Below, one piece after another: positions 50,971-61,349 of a stretch of 64,000 nucleotides of DNA. Every line of letters begins with the position of its first letter. Within the stretch, counting starts at the first letter, position 1. This DNA is from Streptomyces sp. 1-11 (GTDB taxonomy: Bacteria > Actinomycetota > Actinomycetes > Streptomycetales > Streptomycetaceae). A program made the position numbers and the translations under genes. The stretch covers positions 62,001 to 126,000 of the forward strand of contig NZ_BJTV01000009.1 in NCBI RefSeq assembly GCF_007176755.1. Direction: 5' to 3'. Below the pieces are notes generated by a model. The model did not search any database. It saw nothing but the letters and a program-made list of their open reading frames with translations, and was not told the origin of the DNA.

Positions 50971-52035
50971 ATGCCAGAGCACACCAGCCGCCCCACGAAC
51001 GGCCTCACCAGCCGCAGAGGCCTCCTCTTCGGAACCGCCGCGGTCTCCGCCGGCACCTTCCTCACGGCCTGCACCAGCAACGACACCAAGGACCAGGGCG
51101 CCGCCGCCGACACCCGTCCGGCCGCCGACGACAAGCCCGGAAAGCACGTGACCATCGGCTTCGCCGGCCCCCAGGCCGACCACGGCTGGCTCAACGCCAT
51201 CAACGACAACGCCAAGAGCCGGGCCAAGAAGTACCCCGACGTCACCCTGGAGATCACCGAGGGCTCCAACGACACCGCCCAGCAGATCGGCCAGATCGAG
51301 ACCCTCATCAACAAGAAGGTCGACGTCCTGGTCGTGCTGCCCGCCGACGGCAAGGCCCTCACCCAGGTCGGGCTGAAGGCGATGCGCGCCGGCATCCCCG
51401 TCGTCAACCTCGACCGCATCTTCAACTCCGCCCAGGCGTACCGCTGCTGGATCGGCGGCGACAACTACGGCATGGGCCTGAGCGCCGGGCGCTACATCGG
51501 CGAGAAGCTCAAGGACAAGCCGAACGCCCGGGTGATCGAGCTGGCCGGCCTGGACAACCTGGAGCTGACCAAGCAGCGCACCCAGGGGTTCGACGACGCC
51601 CTGAAGAACTACCCCAACATCAAGAAGGTGGCCCGGCAGGCGGCCGACTTCACCGTGGAGTCCGGACAGGCCAAGATGGCCCAGCTGCTCCAGGCCCAGT
51701 CCAAGTTCGACGCCCTGTGGAACCACGACGACGACCAGGGCGTGGGCGCGCTGCGCGCCATCGAGCAGGCCGGCCGGGACGACTTCCTGATGGTCGGCGG
51801 GGCCGGCGCGCTCTCCGCCTTCCAGGCCATCAAGCAGGACAACGGCGTTCTGAAGGCCACCGTCCTCTACCCGCCCACCATGGCCGCCTCCGCGATCGAC
51901 CTCGCCCGGGCCCTCGGCCAGGGCAAGGGCGTCGGCGGCCTCGCCGAGTACGAGATCCCCGCGTCGATCACGCTCTACTCGGCCGTCGTGGACAAGGACA
52001 ACGTCGACCAGTACATGCCCACCGGCTTCCGGTGA
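50971..52035 (+). CDS. Sugar ABC transporter substrate-binding lipoprotein (RbsB-like)
   Basis: 354 residues. The signal has a twin-arginine pattern (TSRRGLLFGTAAVSAG) and lipobox LTAC, so Cys34 would be lipidated and the protein held on the outer face of the membrane. The mature part is a periplasmic-binding-protein type 1 fold (VTIGFAGPQADHGWLNAI, VDVLVVLPADGKALT, ELAGLDNLELTKQRTQGF, DALWNHDDDQGVGAL). The ligand is most likely a cyclic sugar or polyol; the exact one is not readable. It lies 16 bases after the permease. A large hairpin follows its stop. Confidence 0.93.
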   Translation: MPEHTSRPTNGLTSRRGLLFGTAAVSAGTFLTACTSNDTKDQGAAADTRPAADDKPGKHVTIGFAGPQADHGWLNAINDNAKSRAKKYPDVTLEITEGSNDTAQQIGQIETLINKKVDVLVVLPADGKALTQVGLKAMRAGIPVVNLDRIFNSAQAYRCWIGGDNYGMGLSAGRYIGEKLKDKPNARVIELAGLDNLELTKQRTQGFDDALKNYPNIKKVARQAADFTVESGQAKMAQLLQAQSKFDALWNHDDDQGVGALRAIEQAGRDDFLMVGGAGALSAFQAIKQDNGVLKATVLYPPTMAASAIDLARALGQGKGVGGLAEYEIPASITLYSAVVDKDNVDQYMPTGFR

Positions 52036-52043
52036 GCCTGAGG

Positions 52044-52099
52044 CCTTCCGTCCGGCCCGGGCCCGGCTCACGGGGCCCGGCCCGGGCCGGACCGGAAGG
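52044..52099 (+). terminator. Long hairpin between transporter and catabolic genes (attenuator or terminator)
   Basis: CCTTCCGTCCGGCCCGGGCC (52044-52063) pairs with the segment 52079-52099 over 20 bases with a single bulged G, with a 15-base loop. It begins 8 bases after the binding-protein stop. It may partially end transcription or protect the transporter mRNA, giving lower expression of the genes beyond. Confidence 0.75.
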
Positions 52100-52148
52100 C
52101 ACTCGCCCGCACCCCCCACCGCGCCACGACGAAGAGGAGGACGAGCGC

Positions 52149-53378
52149 ATGGAACAGCCGCAGCAGTCGACGGAGCCGGCGGCCCCCGCCGGGAAGCCGC
52201 CGGAGGGGAGACCCCCGCTGCGCGTCGGCATGGTGGGCTACGCCTTCATGGGCGCCGCCCACTCCCAGGGCTGGCGCACCGCGGGCCGGGTCTTCGACCT
52301 GCCCCTGAGTCCCGTGCAGGCCGTGATCTGCGGCCGTGACGAGACCGCGGCCCGCGCGGCGGCCGGCCGGCACGGCTGGGCGGACGTGGAGACCGACTGG
52401 CGTGCGCTCGTCGCCCGGGACGACATCGACCTGATCGACATCTGCACGCCCGGCGACAGCCACGCCGAGATCGCGCTGGCCGCGCTCGCCGCCGGCAAGC
52501 ACGTGCTGTGCGAGAAGCCCCTCGCCAACACCGTGACGGAGGCCGAGACCATGACGGCCGCGGCCGAGGAGGCCGAGGCCCGCGGCCGGCTGGCGATGGT
52601 CGGCTTCAACTACCGCCGCGTACCGGCCACCGCGCTCGCCCGGCGCATGGTCGCGGCCGGCCGGCTCGGCACCCTGCGCCACGTGCGGGTGAACTACCTC
52701 CAGGACTGGCTGGTTGACCCCGACTTCCCGCTGACCTGGCGGCTGCGCAGGGAACTGGCCGGCTCCGGCTCGCTCGGCGACCTCGGCGCGCACATCGTGG
52801 ACCTCGCCCAGTACCTCGCGGGGGAGCGGCTCGCCGGGGTGTCCGCCCTCACCGAGACCTTCGTACGGGAGCGTCCGCTGCCCCGCGGCGCGGGCAGCGG
52901 TCTGACGGCGATGCCGGCGGCCGGCACCGGCACGGTCACCGTGGACGACGCCGCCCTGTTCACCGGCCGGTTCACCTCGGGCGCCCTCGCCTCCTTCGAG
53001 GCCACCCGCTACGCCACCGGCCGCAAGAACGCCCTGCGCATCGAACTCAACGGCGAGCGCGGCTCGCTCGCCTTCGACCTGGAACGCCTCAACGAGCTGT
53101 GGTTCCACGACGCCACCGAACCGGGCCCCGAGGCCGGCTTCCGCCGCATCCTCGTCACCGAACCCGAACACCCGTACCTGGAGGCCTGGTGGCCGCCCGG
53201 CCACGGACTCGGCTACGAGCACACCTTCGTCCACCAGGTCCGCGACCTCGTCCACGCCATCGCCGAGGGCCGCCGTCCCGAGCCCTCCTTCGCCGACGGA
53301 CTCCAGGTGCAGCGCGTACTGGCCGCCGTCGAGGAGAGCGCCGAGAAGAACTCCGTCTACACGCCCGTCGCACTCTGA
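52149..53378 (+). CDS. Gfo/Idh/MocA family sugar dehydrogenase
   Basis: 409 residues, with a Gln/Pro-rich N-terminal tail of about 28 residues. The NAD(P)-binding part reads LRVGMVGYAFMGAAHSQGW; the conserved EKP motif is in CEKPLANTVTEAE, followed by MVGFNYRRVPATALARRMV and SGSLGDLGAHIVDLAQYL. Family members oxidise a sugar hydroxyl, often at C3, or reduce the ketone. Linkage to ThuA/DUF1080 proteins favours a 3-keto sugar pathway. GAAGAGGAGGACGAGCGC precedes ATG 52149. It starts 50 bases after the hairpin and is 12 bases before the isomerase gene. Confidence 0.93.
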   Translation: MEQPQQSTEPAAPAGKPPEGRPPLRVGMVGYAFMGAAHSQGWRTAGRVFDLPLSPVQAVICGRDETAARAAAGRHGWADVETDWRALVARDDIDLIDICTPGDSHAEIALAALAAGKHVLCEKPLANTVTEAETMTAAAEEAEARGRLAMVGFNYRRVPATALARRMVAAGRLGTLRHVRVNYLQDWLVDPDFPLTWRLRRELAGSGSLGDLGAHIVDLAQYLAGERLAGVSALTETFVRERPLPRGAGSGLTAMPAAGTGTVTVDDAALFTGRFTSGALASFEATRYATGRKNALRIELNGERGSLAFDLERLNELWFHDATEPGPEAGFRRILVTEPEHPYLEAWWPPGHGLGYEHTFVHQVRDLVHAIAEGRRPEPSFADGLQVQRVLAAVEESAEKNSVYTPVAL

Positions 53379-53390
53379 GGAGGCCCGTCC

Positions 53391-54389
<999 letters not shown>

Positions 54390-54486
54390 CCGTCACAGCG
54401 AGGTCAGCTGCCCCCCTCTCCGGGATGACGGCGCATCCCGGCGCTCGCACCCGCCCGTACAACCGGCCCCGTACTGGAGGCATTTC

Positions 54487-56976
54487 GTGCACGGGAACGA
54501 TCGCACCAACCGCACCGGAACCCACAGAACACGTCTGCGCAAGGCGGTCGCGCTGCTGAGCGGCGCGCTGCTGGCCGGCGCCGGCCTCACCCTGACCGCC
54601 CCCCAGGCCGGCGCAGCCGTCACCGGCCAGGACGCGACCGCCGCGGCGGCCGAGGACTTCCAGCAGGTCACCCTCGCCAAGGGCGAGGCGGAGGTCGGCG
54701 AGCCCATGTCGCTCGCCGTCCTCCCGGACCGCTCCGTCCTGCACACCTCCCGCGACGGCGAGCTGCGCCTCACCGACGCGGCCGGCAACACCAGGCTCGC
54801 CGGCAAGCTCGACGTCTACTCCCACGACGAGGAGGGCCTCCAAGGCGTCGGCGTCGACCCGGACTTCACCGACAACCGCTTCATCTACCTCTACTACGCG
54901 CCGCCGCTCGACACCCCGGCCGGCGACGCCCCCGAGACCGGCACCGCGGCCGACTTCGCGCCCTTCGACGGCGTCAACCGCCTCTCCCGCTTCGTGCTGA
55001 AGAGCGACGGCACGCTCGACGCGGCCAGTGAGAAGCAGATCCTCGACGTCAAGACCACCCGTGGTCTGTGCTGCCACGTCGGCGGTGACATCGACTTCGA
55101 CGCGGCGGGCAACCTGTACCTGTCGACCGGCGACGACTCCAACCCCTTCCAGTCCGACGGCTACAGCCCGCTGGACGAGCGCGCCGACCGCAACCCGGGC
55201 TTCGACGCCCAGCGCACCTCGGGCAACACCAACGACCTGCGCGGCAAGATCCTGCGCATCAAGGTCAACGCGGACGGCTCCTACTCGATCCCCGACGGCA
55301 ACCTGTTCCCGCCCGGCACGGACAAGACGCGGCCCGAGATCTACGCGATGGGCTTCCGCAACCCGTTCCGGTTCAGCGTCGACAAGAAGACCGGCATCCT
55401 CTACGTCGGCGACTACGGCCCCGACGCCGGCGCCGCCGACCCCAAGCGCGGCCCGGCCGGCCAGGTCGAGTTCGCCCGTGTGACCAAGCCCGGCAACTTC
55501 GGCTGGCCGTACTGCACCGGCGCCAACGACCCGTACGTGGACTACGACTTCGCGACGAAGACCTCCGGCGCCACCTTCGACTGCTCCGCGCCGAAGAACG
55601 ACTCGCCGCACAACACCGGCCTCACCGACCTGCCCCCGGCCCAGCCGGCCTGGATCCCCTACGACGGCCCGTCCGTACCGGAGTTCGGCACCGGCTCCGA
55701 GTCCCCGATGGGCGGCCCCGTCTACCACTACGACGCCACGCTCGACTCGCCCGTGAAGTTCCCCGAGGCCTACGACGGCGACTTCTTCGCCGGTGAGTTC
55801 GGCCGCCGCTGGATCAAGCGCATCACCAGCGACGCCGACGGCAAGGTCCAGTCGATCAAGGACGTCCCCTGGAGCGGCACCCAGGTGATGGACATGGCCT
55901 TCGGCCCCGACGGCGCCCTCTACGTGCTGGACTACGGCCTCTCCTGGTTCGGCGGCGACGACAACTCGGGCCTCTTCCGCATCGAGAACGCCACCGACGG
56001 CCACTCCCCGGTTGCCCAGGCCGCGGCCGACCGCACCTCGGGGCAGGCGCCGCTGAAGGTGGCCTTCTCCTCGGCCGGGTCCAGCGACCAGGACGGTGAC
56101 GCGCTCACCTACAGCTGGGACTTCGGCGACGGCGCGACCGCGACCGGGGCCGCCCCCACGCACAAGTACAAGAAGAACGGCACCTACACCGCCACGGTGA
56201 CCGCCAAGGACACCACCGGCCGCACCGGCAGCGCGAGCGTCCAGGTGGTCGTCGGCAACACCGCGCCCAAGGTCACCCTGGAACTCCCGCAGGACGGGCA
56301 GCTGTTCAGCTTCGGTGACGCCGTGCCGTTCAAGGTGAAGGTCACCGACCCCGAGGACGGCAAGGCCATCGACTGCTCCAAGGTCACCGTCAACTTCGTC
56401 CTCGGCCACGACACCCACGGCCACCCGCTGACCTCCGCGCAGGGCTGCTCCGGCACCATCCAGACCAGCGCCGACGGCGGCCACGACCAGGACGCCAACA
56501 TCTTCGGCGTCCTCGACGCCCAGTACACCGACGGCGGAGGCGGCGGCCAGGACGCGCTCACCACGCACGCCCGCAGCGTCCTGCAGCCCCGGCACCGCCA
56601 GGCCGAGCACTTCAGCACCTCCTCCGGCGTCACGGTGACCTCCCGCAGCGGCGCTCACGGCGCCAAGGCCGTCGGCGACGTCCACGACGGCGACTGGATC
56701 GCCTTCACCCCGTACGTCCTGAGCGACGCCACGAAGATCACCGCCCGGGTCGCCTCCGCCGGCGCCGGCGGCACCCTGGAGGTCCGCGCCGGTTCCGCGG
56801 CCGGCACCCTGCTGGGCAAGGCCACCGTGCCCGTGACCGGCGGCTGGGACACCTACCAGGACGTCTCGGCGGCGCTGTCCCGCGCACCGCGCGGCACCAC
56901 CACCCTGTACCTCGTCTTCAAGGGCGGCAGCGGCGCCCTGTTCGACGTGGACGACTTCACCTTCACCACCGGCTGA
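54487..56976 (+). CDS. Secreted sugar dehydrogenase (GSDH/PQQ-type) with PKD and carbohydrate-binding module
   Basis: 829 residues. Signal peptide to about residue 42 (LSGALLAGAGLTLTAP). Residues about 55-510 are a six-bladed beta propeller of the glucose/sorbosone dehydrogenase family (GLQGVGVDPDFTDNRFIYLYY, RGLCCHVGGDIDFD, EIYAMGFRNPFRF, NFGWPYCTG). A PKD domain is at about 525-590 (YSWDFGDGATATG). A C-terminal CBM6-like jelly roll (about 700-829; GDVHDGDWIAF, FDVDDFTFTTG) should bind polysaccharide. It likely oxidises sugars outside the cell. CTGGAGGC precedes GTG 54487. The next secreted gene begins 14 bases after it. Confidence 0.9.
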   Translation: MHGNDRTNRTGTHRTRLRKAVALLSGALLAGAGLTLTAPQAGAAVTGQDATAAAAEDFQQVTLAKGEAEVGEPMSLAVLPDRSVLHTSRDGELRLTDAAGNTRLAGKLDVYSHDEEGLQGVGVDPDFTDNRFIYLYYAPPLDTPAGDAPETGTAADFAPFDGVNRLSRFVLKSDGTLDAASEKQILDVKTTRGLCCHVGGDIDFDAAGNLYLSTGDDSNPFQSDGYSPLDERADRNPGFDAQRTSGNTNDLRGKILRIKVNADGSYSIPDGNLFPPGTDKTRPEIYAMGFRNPFRFSVDKKTGILYVGDYGPDAGAADPKRGPAGQVEFARVTKPGNFGWPYCTGANDPYVDYDFATKTSGATFDCSAPKNDSPHNTGLTDLPPAQPAWIPYDGPSVPEFGTGSESPMGGPVYHYDATLDSPVKFPEAYDGDFFAGEFGRRWIKRITSDADGKVQSIKDVPWSGTQVMDMAFGPDGALYVLDYGLSWFGGDDNSGLFRIENATDGHSPVAQAAADRTSGQAPLKVAFSSAGSSDQDGDALTYSWDFGDGATATGAAPTHKYKKNGTYTATVTAKDTTGRTGSASVQVVVGNTAPKVTLELPQDGQLFSFGDAVPFKVKVTDPEDGKAIDCSKVTVNFVLGHDTHGHPLTSAQGCSGTIQTSADGGHDQDANIFGVLDAQYTDGGGGGQDALTTHARSVLQPRHRQAEHFSTSSGVTVTSRSGAHGAKAVGDVHDGDWIAFTPYVLSDATKITARVASAGAGGTLEVRAGSAAGTLLGKATVPVTGGWDTYQDVSAALSRAPRGTTTLYLVFKGGSGALFDVDDFTFTTG

Positions 56977-56990
56977 GAGGAGGACCCACC

Positions 56991-58325
56991 GTGCGAGCAA
57001 AGGGAAGGATCACCACCGCCGCGCTCGGCGCCGCCCTGCTCCTGGGCTGCGTGACCGCACCCGCCGTGTCGGACCCGGCCCACGCCAAGCGTGTCCTGGT
57101 CTTCTCCAAGACGGCAGGCTTCCGGCACGACTCGATCCCCGCGGGCATCACGGCCGTCGAGCAGCTCGGCGAGGCGAACGGCTTCACGGTCGACGCCACC
57201 GAGGACGCCGGCGCCTTCACCGGCAAGAACCTGCGCCGCTACGACGCCGTGGTGTTCATGTCGACCACCGGTGACGTCCTCGACACCGCACAGCAGGACG
57301 CGTTCGAGGGGTACATCCGCGACGGCGGCGGCTACGTCGGCGTCCACGCGGCAGCCGACACCGAGTACGACTGGCCGTTCTACGGCGGTCTCGCGGGCGC
57401 CTGGTTCCAGAACCACCCGGCGATCCAGCCCGCCACCGTGAACGTCGAGGACCGCGCCCATCCGGCGACGGCGCACCTCGGGCGGACCTGGGAACGCACC
57501 GACGAGTGGTACAACTACCGCTCCAACCCGCGCGAGCGGGCGCACGTCCTCGCCTCGCTCGACGAGACCTCGTACTCCGGCGGCACCATGGCCGGGGACC
57601 ACCCCATCGCCTGGTGCCAGGAGTACCGGGGCGGCCGCGCCTTCTACACCGGGGGCGGCCACACGAAGGAGTCGTACACCGACCCGGCGTTCCGCGCCCA
57701 CCTGCTGGGCGGCCTGCGGTACGCCATCGGTGACGTGCGGGCGGATTGCCGTCCGGAGAACGGGTACAGCCGGCTGTACGACGGCACCTCCGCCTCCCTG
57801 GACGGCTGGAAACAGGCCGGTCCCGGCTCCTTCACCCGCTCCGCCGACGGCACGCTCACCTCCACCGGCGGGATGGGCCTGCTCTGGTACGCGGACCGCG
57901 GCTTCGGCTCGTACTCGCTGAAGCTCGACTGGAAGGTGGCCGGCGACGACAACTCCGGTGTGTTCGTGGGCTTCCCGCCCTCGGACGACCCGTGGTCGGC
58001 CGTGGACAACGGTTACGAGATCCAGATCGACGCCACCGACGTGCCGGAGCGGACCACGGGGTCCGTGTACGGCTTCAAGTCCGCCGATCTGAAGAAGCGC
58101 GACCGCGCGCTGAACCCGCCGGGGGAGTGGAACACCTACGAGATCCGGGTCCAGGGCGAACGCCTGCGGATCTGGCTCAACGGCGTGAAGATCAACGATT
58201 TCACCAACACCGACCCGGCCCGGAGCCTCACCGACGGACACATCGGCCTGCAGAACCACGGGGCCGGCGACCAGGTGTCCTTCCGTGACGTCCGGATCAA
58301 GGAACTGCCCGGCAAGGGCCACTGA
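56991..58325 (+). CDS. Secreted ThuA-domain / DUF1080 (3-keto-disaccharide hydrolase-like) fusion
   Basis: 444 residues. Signal peptide to about residue 32 (AHA). Residues about 33-245 are a ThuA domain (KRVLVFSKTAGFRHDSIPAG, GGYVGVHAAADTEYDWPFY, GRAFYTGGGHTKESY). Residues about 255-444 are the DUF1080/3-keto-disaccharide hydrolase jelly roll (LYDGTSASLDGWKQAG, DDNSGVFVGFPPS, GYEIQIDATD, HIGLQNHGAGDQVSFRDVRIKEL). ThuA proteins process 3-keto-trehalose-type sugars and DUF1080 proteins cleave 3-keto-glycosides, so a two-domain enzyme acting on oxidised glycosides outside the cell is inferred. GTG 56991 follows GAGAGGAGG. Confidence 0.92.
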   Translation: MRAKGRITTAALGAALLLGCVTAPAVSDPAHAKRVLVFSKTAGFRHDSIPAGITAVEQLGEANGFTVDATEDAGAFTGKNLRRYDAVVFMSTTGDVLDTAQQDAFEGYIRDGGGYVGVHAAADTEYDWPFYGGLAGAWFQNHPAIQPATVNVEDRAHPATAHLGRTWERTDEWYNYRSNPRERAHVLASLDETSYSGGTMAGDHPIAWCQEYRGGRAFYTGGGHTKESYTDPAFRAHLLGGLRYAIGDVRADCRPENGYSRLYDGTSASLDGWKQAGPGSFTRSADGTLTSTGGMGLLWYADRGFGSYSLKLDWKVAGDDNSGVFVGFPPSDDPWSAVDNGYEIQIDATDVPERTTGSVYGFKSADLKKRDRALNPPGEWNTYEIRVQGERLRIWLNGVKINDFTNTDPARSLTDGHIGLQNHGAGDQVSFRDVRIKELPGKGH

Positions 58326-58329
58326 ACGG

Positions 58330-58363
58330 CGGCGGGCGGGGGACGCCGGACCCCCGCCCGCCG
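58330..58363 (+). terminator. Hairpin between ThuA gene and Ebo cluster
   Basis: CGGCGGGCGGGGG (58330-58342) pairs with CCCCCGCCCGCCG (58351-58363), 13 bases with an 8-base loop, starting 5 bases after the ThuA stop. It separates the sugar locus from the Ebo genes 52 bases downstream. Confidence 0.7.
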
Positions 58364-58415
58364 TCACCACCCCCATCCCGTCGGGGAGTCCATGCCCTGG
58401 ACAAGGAGGCTGCTC

Positions 58416-59543
58416 ATGTCCGCGTCCCTCTCCCGTCCCCCTCGCACCGGCGTCTGGCTCGTCGGGGCCCGTGGCTCGGTCGCCACCACCGTCGTCGCCG
58501 GATGCGCCGCCGTGACGGCCGGTCTGCGCCCGCCCACCGGCCTGGTCACCGAGACGCCCGCCTTCGCCGGCAGCGGTCTGCCCGCCCTGCCGTCCCTGGT
58601 CTTCGGCGGGCACGACACCACGGCCTGCCCGCTGCCCAAGCGCGCCGAGGAGCTGGCCGCCGGCGGTGTCCTGCCGCCCGGACTGCCCGCCGCCGTGGCG
58701 GCCGAACTCGCCGACGCCGAAGGGGAGATCAGGCCCGGCGGCCCGCTGCCCGGCGACACCCGGGAGGCGGACGCGCTGATCGCCGCCTTCGCCGCCGACA
58801 TCCAGGACTTCGTACGGCGGCGCGGACTGGACCGCGCGGTCGTCGTGAACGTCGCCTCCACCGAACCCGCCCCGGACGGCCCGCACCTGCCGCCCAGCTC
58901 CCTGTACGCCGCGGCCGCCCTCCGCGCCGGCTGCCCCTACGTCAACTTCACCCCGTCCACGGGCCTGCACCACCCGGCCCTCGCCCCGCTCGCCGCGTCC
59001 AGCGCGGTGCCGTACGCCGGCCGTGACGGCAAGACCGGCCAGACCCTGCTGCGTTCCGTCCTCGGCCCCATGTTCGCCCAGCGGGCCCTGGACGTCCGGG
59101 CCTGGTCCGGCGCCAACCTGCTCGGCGGCGGCGACGGCGCCAGTCTGGCCGACCCGGCCGCGGCCGCCGCCAAGAACGCCGGCAAGGAACGCGTGCTCAC
59201 CGACACCCTGGGCGGCACGCCCGAGGGCGAGGTCCACATCGACGACGTGCCGGCGCTCGGCGACTGGAAGACCGCCTGGGACCACATCGCCTTCGACGGC
59301 TTCCTCGGCACCCGCATGATCCTGCAGACGATCTGGCAGGGCTGCGACTCCGCCCTCGCCGCCCCCCTCGTCCTGGACCTGGCCCGCCTCACCGCCCGCG
59401 CCCACGAACGCGGTCTGACCGGCCCCCTCACCGAACTGGCCTTCTTCTTCAAGGACCCGGTCGGCGACGTCCCCGCGGCGGCGCTGGCGGAGCAGTACGC
59501 GGCCCTGGTGCGGTTCGCGAAGCGGCTGGGGGAGACGGAGTGA
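58416..59543 (+). CDS. Inositol-3-phosphate synthase family protein (Ebo cluster)
   Basis: 375 residues. The NAD-binding motif is in TGVWLVGARGSVATTVVAG; YVNFTPSTG and AWSGANLLGGGDGA, then DHIAFDGFLGTRMILQTIWQG, match the MIPS catalytic region. It is longer-branched than the housekeeping MIPS of actinobacteria, and proteins of this type recur beside Ebo genes. The likely reaction is NAD-dependent cyclisation of a sugar phosphate to an inositol phosphate, but the substrate may differ. ATG 58416 is chosen (ACAAGGAGGCTGC upstream) over in-frame ATG 58392. Its stop overlaps the start of eboC. Confidence 0.88.
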   Translation: MSASLSRPPRTGVWLVGARGSVATTVVAGCAAVTAGLRPPTGLVTETPAFAGSGLPALPSLVFGGHDTTACPLPKRAEELAAGGVLPPGLPAAVAAELADAEGEIRPGGPLPGDTREADALIAAFAADIQDFVRRRGLDRAVVVNVASTEPAPDGPHLPPSSLYAAAALRAGCPYVNFTPSTGLHHPALAPLAASSAVPYAGRDGKTGQTLLRSVLGPMFAQRALDVRAWSGANLLGGGDGASLADPAAAAAKNAGKERVLTDTLGGTPEGEVHIDDVPALGDWKTAWDHIAFDGFLGTRMILQTIWQGCDSALAAPLVLDLARLTARAHERGLTGPLTELAFFFKDPVGDVPAAALAEQYAALVRFAKRLGETE

Positions 59544-60391
59544 GCCGGCTGCGCGCCTGGGCCGAGCTGCTGCGGCTGCCCGCGCTGTTCACCGTCCCCG
59601 GGGACGCGCTCGCCGGAGTGGCCGCCGGCGCCGGGCGTCCCGGACCGCGCGCCCTGCTCGCCGTCGGCTGCTCGCTGTGCCTGTACGAGGCGGGCATGGC
59701 GCTCAACGACTGGGCGGACCGGGCGGAGGACGCGGTCGAACGCCCGCACCGGCCCATCCCGTCGGGCCGGGTCCGCCCCGCCGCCGCCCTCGCCGCGGCC
59801 TGCGCGTTCACGGCCGCCGGTCTCGCGCTGGCCGCCCGCGCGGGACGCCCCGCGCTGGCGGTGGCCGTGCCGCTCGCGGCCGCCGTCTGGTCGTACGACC
59901 TCGGCCTGAAGCGCACGCCCGCCGGGCCGGGCGCGATGGCCGCGGCCCGCGGCCTCGACCTGCTGCTCGGCGCCGCGGCCGGCACCGGACGCGTCCGCCC
60001 GGCCCTCGTCCCGGCCGCGCTGCTCGGCACCCACACCCTCGCCGTCACCGCCGTCTCCCGCCAGGAGACCCGCACCGGCTCCCCGCTCGCCCCGCTCGCC
60101 GCCCTCACCACCACCGCCCTGCTGGCCCGTGCGCTGCCGCCGCGCCCGCCCACGCTGCTCGGTACCGCCCTGGCCGTCGGCTACGCCGGGACCGCCGCCC
60201 GTCCCTACCTGCACGCCGCGCTCAACCCGTCACCGCCGCTCACCCAGCGCGCGGTCGGCGCCGGTATCCGCGCCACCATCCCGCTGCAGGCCGCCCTCGC
60301 GGCCCGTGCCGGGGCCACCGCGACCGCGCTCGCCACCGTGGCCCTCGGGCCGCCGGCCCGGTGGCTCGCGAGGCGGGTGAGCGTCACATGA
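59540..60391 (+). CDS. eboC: EboC-like UbiA-family prenyltransferase (SCO3242-type)
   Basis: 283 residues, seven to nine membrane segments. The first Asp-rich motif is LNDWADRAEDAVERPHRP, matching N-D-x-x-D-x-x-x-D of UbiA enzymes, and the second region reads WSYDLGLKRTPAGP. It transfers a prenyl chain from a polyprenyl diphosphate to a polar acceptor at the membrane. In Ebo clusters it is proposed to prenylate a small precursor. GTG 59540 overlaps the MIPS-like stop (GTGA). Codon use is normal for the window, no sign of recent transfer. Confidence 0.9.
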   Translation: MSRLRAWAELLRLPALFTVPGDALAGVAAGAGRPGPRALLAVGCSLCLYEAGMALNDWADRAEDAVERPHRPIPSGRVRPAAALAAACAFTAAGLALAARAGRPALAVAVPLAAAVWSYDLGLKRTPAGPGAMAAARGLDLLLGAAAGTGRVRPALVPAALLGTHTLAVTAVSRQETRTGSPLAPLAALTTTALLARALPPRPPTLLGTALAVGYAGTAARPYLHAALNPSPPLTQRAVGAGIRATIPLQAALAARAGATATALATVALGPPARWLARRVSVT

Positions 60392-60455
60392 CGCCCGGGC
60401 GGCCGGCGTCCCCACCCCGCACCTCCCAGTGGTCCGGAAGGAAGGTGATCCCCGC

Positions 60456-61349
60456 ATGACCCCTCGGCCATCCGCCCTGCGCTTCGGCTACGGCACCAAC
60501 GGCCTGACCGACCTACGGCTCGACGACGCGCTCGCCCTGCTCGCCGATCTCGGCTACGACGGCGTCGGGCTGACCCTCGACCACATGCACCTCGACCCGC
60601 TCGCCCCCGGCCTCGCCGGCCGCACCCGGCAGGTCGCCCGCCGCCTCGCCGAGCTGGGACTCACGGTCACCGTGGAGACCGGCGCCCGCTACGTCCTCGA
60701 CCCGCGCCGCAAGCACGGACCCTCGCTGCTCGACGCGGATCCGCGGGACCGCGAACGGCGCGTGGGCCTGCTGCTGCGCGCGGTACGGGTGGCGGCCGAC
60801 CTCGGCGCGCACGCGGTGCACTGTTTCAGCGGAATCGTTCCGCCAGGCACCGGCCGCGCCACGGCCTGGCCCCGGCTCGCCGCCGCCCTCGCCCCGGTCG
60901 TGGAGGCGGCCGGCGCCGCCGGCGTCCCGCTCGCCGTCGAACCCGAACCCGGCCACCTGCTGGCCACCCTCGCCGACTTCCACCACCTGCGCGGCCTGCT
61001 CGGCGACCCGCCCGCCCTCGGCCTCACCCTCGACATCGGCCACTGCCAGTGCCTGGAACCCCTGCCGCCCGCGGACTGCGTGCGCGCCGCGGCGCCCTGG
61101 CTGCGGCACGTCCAGATCGAGGACATGCGGCGCCCGGTCCACGAACACCTGCCGTTCGGCGAGGGAGAGATCGACTTCCCGCCCGTCCTCGCCGCCCTGG
61201 AGACGGCCGGCTACCGCGGGCTGACCTCGGTGGAGCTGCCCCGCCACTCCCACGCCGGACCCCGGTACGCCGAGGAGTCCCTGCCGTTCCTGCGCGCGGC
61301 CGCCGCCGGCGCCCGCACCGCGGCCGTGCCAGAAGGGAGCACCGCATGA
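60456..61349 (+). CDS. Sugar phosphate isomerase/epimerase (Ebo cluster)
   Basis: 297 residues, TIM barrel of the xylose isomerase-like superfamily. FGYGTNGLTDLRLDDALALL opens strand 1; metal-binding positions include the Glu of AVEPEPGHL, DIGHCQCLEP (Asp/His), HVQIEDMRRPVHEHLPFGEGEIDF (His, Asp/Glu), and SVELPRHSHAG near the end. Distinct in sequence from the isomerase at 53391, so the two act on different substrates. GGAAGGAAGG lies upstream of ATG 60456. Its stop overlaps the ATG of eboA (ATGA). Confidence 0.9.
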   Translation: MTPRPSALRFGYGTNGLTDLRLDDALALLADLGYDGVGLTLDHMHLDPLAPGLAGRTRQVARRLAELGLTVTVETGARYVLDPRRKHGPSLLDADPRDRERRVGLLLRAVRVAADLGAHAVHCFSGIVPPGTGRATAWPRLAAALAPVVEAAGAAGVPLAVEPEPGHLLATLADFHHLRGLLGDPPALGLTLDIGHCQCLEPLPPADCVRAAAPWLRHVQIEDMRRPVHEHLPFGEGEIDFPPVLAALETAGYRGLTSVELPRHSHAGPRYAEESLPFLRAAAAGARTAAVPEGSTA

